The notes under the pieces are model-generated. The model was given only the letters and a program-made list of their open reading frames with translations, had not been told where the DNA came from and searched no databases. DNA of 54,091 nucleotides from the NCBI GenBank assembly GCA_025456425.1, contig JALOKP010000005.1, forward strand, positions 1 to 54,091, written 5' to 3'. Below, piece by piece: positions 49,837 to 54,091 of this stretch. This DNA is from Acidobacteriota bacterium. GTDB taxonomy: Bacteria; Acidobacteriota; Polarisedimenticolia; J045. The position numbers and the translations under genes were made by a program. How positions within the stretch are numbered: position 1 is the first letter of the stretch; every line of letters begins with the position of its first letter.

Positions 49837-52566
49837 CTACGGCAGGTCGCCCGGCGCCTGGCCGCTGCTGTTCTCGGCCACGATCCGGTAGATCCGCAGC
49901 GCCCGCCCGTCGAGGCGCGCGCCCGCGTCCCACCACTCCGGCTGCGTCGCGCCGCCGATCGCGCTCATCGGCGTGCCCGGGGCGTCGGCGCCCAGCACGT
50001 CGTACCGCGTCGCCGGTCCCTGCCCGGCCCCGGGTGCGGGCGCGGTCCAGGTCAGCCGGACGGAGTCGCCGACGCGGACGGCGCGCAGCGTGTTCCCGAC
50101 CGGCGGCGGCAGCGCGAGCGTGGGCGGCGTCCAGGCATCGCAGACGATCCGGTCGCCCTGCAGGCGGATCTCGTCGAGGCCGCCCTCCACCACCGCGTCC
50201 GCACCGCCGGTGTCGGCGACGCGGGCCCGCACGCGCAGCGAGCCGGTCAGCGGGATCAACTCGCCCAGCTCGAACGACATCGGCGTCCAGGCCGCGGCCG
50301 CGGAGATCACCCGCTCGACCTCGGTCCAACTGGCCCCGTCGTTGGTGGAGACCTCGACCAGGAACCACTGCGCCGGCGGGTAGGACGGGATCCCCTCGCG
50401 GAAGTACCAGCGCGAGTAGGTCAGTCCCAGCGAGGCGTAGGCGGAGGCGTCGAGCGCCGGGGAGGTCAGCCAGGCTTCGCCACCGTCGACGTCGTCGTCG
50501 TGGGCGGTGACGCCGGCGTTGCCCGTGACCCAGGCGCGGGTGCTGGCCGCGCCCGCGTCCTCGCCCGGGTTCGCGGTCTTGCCGTTGCTGATCGTCGGCT
50601 TCGGCACACCGCGCTCCCAGCGGCCGTCGGTCGCGGTGCCGGCGGAGGTCCAGCCGCGGTCCTGCTCCGCGTCGTCGGCGAACAGGACCGTCGGGACCGG
50701 CGAGCCGACGCGCAGCACGAAGCGGCTGCGCGAGCGGCGCCCGCTCGCGTCGTAGACGTCCAGGCGCAGCGTGGCGTCGGTGAAGCAGGGGGCCTGGACC
50801 TGCACAGCGAACGCCGGGCCGGTCGGCTCGCTGCTCGCGCCCGGGGCCAGGTCGGGGTAGACGGCGTGGTTGTCGAGCACGCTCACCCCGGGGGTCTCGG
50901 AGACCAGGAAGGCCGAGATCCCGGTGAAGGTGCGGACCGCGTCGGTGTTGCGGACGGTCACGAAGAGCGTCGCGACCTCGCCGGGATCGAGCGCGAGGTC
51001 ACCGTTGCCGCGATCCTGCCCCGTGTCGTCGAGCCGGTGCGAGAGGTAGCGCAGCTTGGCGTTGGCCTCGTTCGCGGCGGCGAGCGCGTCGACGCGCCCC
51101 GCGCCGAAGGTGTTGTCCTTGCCGGGGGTTCCCAGGTCGATCGCGGTCCCTTCGAGGATCGCGGCCATCTCGTCGCGCGTGAGGTAGGGGTCCCCTTCCA
51201 GCATCAGCGCGGCCAGGCCGGCGACGTGCGGGGTGGCCATCGAGGTCCCGGACATCGTGGTGTAGCCGTTGCAGAAATTGAACGAGACGGTGTCGGTCCC
51301 GGGCGCCGAGACGTCGGGCTTGATCAGCCCGGGCGGGTAGGGATGGTCGCCGAACCCCGGCACGTCCTCCCAGGTCACGGGGCCGAGCGAAGTGAAATAG
51401 GCGGCCGCGTCGTCCGGGTCGGTCGCGCCGACGGTGATCACCGACGGCACGTCGCCGGGGGTGCGGACGTTGTCCGGCTCGTTCCCGCCCCCTTCGTTCC
51501 CGGCGGCGACGATCATGATCGTCCCCATCGCGATCGTGTTCTCGCTGTTGCGGCGCCAGGTCGTGCGGTCGGGATCCCAGGAGTGCTGCCAGCCGAGGCT
51601 CATCGTGATCAGGTCGGCGCCGTTCTCGGCGGCGTACTCCATCCCGTTCCAGACGTCGACCTCGTCCGAAAGGCTGAGGCCGACCTTGATCACCATGATC
51701 TGCGCATCGGGCGCGACGCCGGTCTGCGTCCCCTGCGTCCCGTCGCCGGCGACCGTCCCGGCGGTGTGCGAGCCGTGGCCGGAGGCGGTGTCGCGCGGGT
51801 CGTTCGTGTTGATCTCGAAGTTCCAGCCGATCAGGTCGTCGACGCGGCCGTTGCCGTCGTCATCGACGCCGTTCAGGTCGGTCGGGTCCATCACGACGCG
51901 GTCACCGTCGAGGTCCTCGCCGGGGTTGATCCAGACGTGGTCGACGATGTCGGGGTGCTCGTAGCAGACGCCGGAGTCGATGTCGGCGACCACGACCCCC
52001 TTGCCGGTCAGGCCGAGCTGGGACCAGACCTCGGGCGCGCGCATCTTGACCACGCCCCAGTCGGTCGGGCCGTCGGGCTGGCCCTCCGGCCGCGGCGCCT
52101 CGACGAAGATCGGGCGCTTGGGGTTGTGGTTGATCCAGGCGACCTCCGGCCGCTGCGCCAGCGCGCGGATCACGGCTGGCGTGGCGTCGAGGCCGACGAC
52201 GCTGGACAGCCAGAGCGGGCGGACGCGCGCCGCGAGCCCCTCGCGCTGGTAGCCGGCGACGGCGGCGAGCAGCGGGGCCTGGGTCCGCGCGGCGTGCTGC
52301 TTCAGGCGCGAGACGATCGTGCGGCGTGGATCGTCGGCCCGGGCGAGGCGCTCGATCGCCGTCGGCTCGAGCTGGTCGGCGAGGACGACGCTGACCGGGA
52401 CCAGCTGGTCCGGGGCTGCCGCCTCGAGCGTGCGCGCGAGGTCGCCGCGCAGCTTCGACGAAGGGGGCGCAGGCGCGGCCGGCGGTCCGCCGGAGCCCCA
52501 CGCGATCGACACGAAACCGAGCACCGCCCCCGCGGCGCACACGAACCGCCTGCCGACTCCCCGCAT
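49837..52566 (-). CDS. Secreted subtilisin-like serine protease (peptidase S8)
   Basis: A 909-residue exported protease. The signal peptide ([20 protein letters not shown]) is followed by an I9-like propeptide region to about residue 150. The catalytic domain has D197 (VVADIDSGV), H267 ([12 protein letters not shown]), the oxyanion region VAAGNEGGG and S442 ([16 protein letters not shown]). Asp-rich loops such as [13 protein letters not shown] are likely calcium sites. The C-terminal half has beta-sandwich modules: a CARDB-like part ([17 protein letters not shown]), a jelly-roll-like part ([20 protein letters not shown]) and a final FnIII-like part ([12 protein letters not shown]). The ATG at 52566 follows GAGGAGG. 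It probably degrades extracellular protein. Confidence 0.93.
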   Translation of the reverse strand: MRGVGRRFVCAAGAVLGFVSIAWGSGGPPAAPAPPSSKLRGDLARTLEAAAPDQLVPVSVVLADQLEPTAIERLARADDPRRTIVSRLKQHAARTQAPLLAAVAGYQREGLAARVRPLWLSSVVGLDATPAVIRALAQRPEVAWINHNPKRPIFVEAPRPEGQPDGPTDWGVVKMRAPEVWSQLGLTGKGVVVADIDSGVCYEHPDIVDHVWINPGEDLDGDRVVMDPTDLNGVDDDGNGRVDDLIGWNFEINTNDPRDTASGHGSHTAGTVAGDGTQGTQTGVAPDAQIMVIKVGLSLSDEVDVWNGMEYAAENGADLITMSLGWQHSWDPDRTTWRRNSENTIAMGTIMIVAAGNEGGGNEPDNVRTPGDVPSVITVGATDPDDAAAYFTSLGPVTWEDVPGFGDHPYPPGLIKPDVSAPGTDTVSFNFCNGYTTMSGTSMATPHVAGLAALMLEGDPYLTRDEMAAILEGTAIDLGTPGKDNTFGAGRVDALAAANEANAKLRYLSHRLDDTGQDRGNGDLALDPGEVATLFVTVRNTDAVRTFTGISAFLVSETPGVSVLDNHAVYPDLAPGASSEPTGPAFAVQVQAPCFTDATLRLDVYDASGRRSRSRFVLRVGSPVPTVLFADDAEQDRGWTSAGTATDGRWERGVPKPTISNGKTANPGEDAGAASTRAWVTGNAGVTAHDDDVDGGEAWLTSPALDASAYASLGLTYSRWYFREGIPSYPPAQWFLVEVSTNDGASWTEVERVISAAAAWTPMSFELGELIPLTGSLRVRARVADTGGADAVVEGGLDEIRLQGDRIVCDAWTPPTLALPPPVGNTLRAVRVGDSVRLTWTAPAPGAGQGPATRYDVLGADAPGTPMSAIGGATQPEWWDAGARLDGRALRIYRIVAENSSGQAPGDLP

Positions 52567-52623
52567 GCCGCCTCCTCGTCCCGTGCGCACCCCGCGCGGA
52601 CGCCGCGCGCGGTGCACAGGCCC

Positions 52624-52652
52624 TAGGTACCGCGGAGGTGAACGCGGGTCAA
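52624..52652 (-). promoter_or_regulatory. Candidate promoter of the subtilase gene
   Basis: On the minus strand TTGACC (52652-52647) and TACCTA (52629-52624) are 17 bp apart, leaving a leader of about 50 nt before the ATG at 52566. Confidence 0.45.
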
Positions 52653-52739
52653 CGGGCAAATTCGGACGCGGGGCGGATCGGGAGGGGGCGTCGGCGACCC
52701 GGGGGCCGCGGACGCGAGCGCCGGCGCGGCAGGCGGGCT

Positions 52740-52813
52740 TGGCTGAGGGGCAGGGACTCGAACCCCGATTCTGCGGTCCAGAGCCGCATGTCCTACCGTT
52801 GGACGACCCCCCA
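52740..52813 (-). tRNA. tRNA-Gln (anticodon CTG)
   Basis: The 74-nt gene starts TGGGGGGTCGTCCAACGG and folds as a cloverleaf. The anticodon arm is TGCGG-CT-CTG-GA-CCGCA, the T arm contains GGTTCGAGTCC, and the acceptor has the weak U1-A72 pair typical of glutamine tRNAs with G73 and encoded CCA. A TTGACG on the minus strand at 52852-52847 could be its -35, but no good -10 is seen at the right distance. It is divergent from glnS. Confidence 0.96.
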
Positions 52814-52972
52814 GCAGGGTCAACCGCCGGGTACCTTCGCCCGAACCGTCAAGTCAGGCCCCTCGCGCGACGGGAGGCCGGCCGCCCCCGGACGCCGCGC
52901 TTCTGGCAGAATGCCGCCTCGCGGGCAGCCTTCCTGCCCGGCGGATTCCCAAAGAATTCGAGGCCTCACAGC

Positions 52973-54091
<1,119 letters not shown>

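Overview
The window is about 54 kb of very GC-rich, gene-dense DNA from a bacterium with a Gram-negative type envelope. The envelope inference rests on a Pal/OmpA-like lipoprotein, a membrane-anchored SurA/PpiD-type foldase, several lipobox proteins and a complete mreBCD-mrdA-rodA set. Gene content and the mixture of house-keeping order with many secreted proteins look most like Acidobacteriota (Thermoanaerobaculia- or Polarisedimenticolia-like). That placement is inference; no rRNA or other decisive marker is present. Both AsnRS and GlnRS are encoded.

Layout: 1-4343 holds the end of fusA, then a tightly overlapping run asnS-rimO-pgpA-ribF. 4485-7759 is DUF1015-serA-like-serC (serine branch). 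7756-9308 (minus) is an epimerase and rnhB. 9400-11469 is tmk-holB-DUF3467. 11498-14487 (minus) is a secreted tandem aspartyl protease and a TrmA/RlmD-type methyltransferase. 14553-17812 is nnr-tsaE and a secreted beta-helix-like protein. 17823-21461 (minus) is phoH-ybeY-corC-era. 21597-26945 (minus) is the rod-shape operon mreB-mreC-mreD-mrdA-rodA. 27177-29574 (minus) is a FecR-like membrane protein and a diguanylate cyclase. 29781-32295 holds a PpiD-like foldase and a small TPR protein. 32306-33955 (minus) is ETF:quinone oxidoreductase. 34093-36409 is a lipoprotein, a PlsC-type acyltransferase and a GNAT acyltransferase in one overlapping unit. 36363-41722 (mostly minus) has a YdcF-like protein, a large PqqD-M50-HlyD fusion, a small secreted protein and an OmpA lipoprotein. 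42052-46109 has arcC, a B12 radical SAM enzyme, a Nudix hydrolase and hslO. 46094-48298 (minus) is an HNH endonuclease. The end has tRNA-Ala(GGC), a double rhodanese-like lipoprotein, a subtilase, tRNA-Gln(CTG) and the first 373 codons of glnS.

The most notable observations are these. (1) glnS lacks about 41 residues of its catalytic domain in frame, which is either an assembly collapse or a truly damaged enzyme. (2) Five genes start 6-9 nt after a TANNNT -10 box with no Shine-Dalgarno sequence, which suggests frequent leaderless mRNAs. (3) An exact 10-mer, GGCAGACTCG, sits 25-29 nt before three unrelated genes. (4) One polypeptide joins a PqqD-like peptide-recognition domain, a TPR-like stretch, an M50 site-2-type protease and a HlyD adaptor. 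(5) A PlsC-like O-acyltransferase is translationally coupled to a GNAT-type acyltransferase, reminiscent of aminolipid (OlsA/OlsB) synthesis. Several enzymes also have altered signature residues (RNase HII, SerA-like, RibF, PlsC, both rhodanese domains). No CRISPR array, insertion sequence or prophage was seen.
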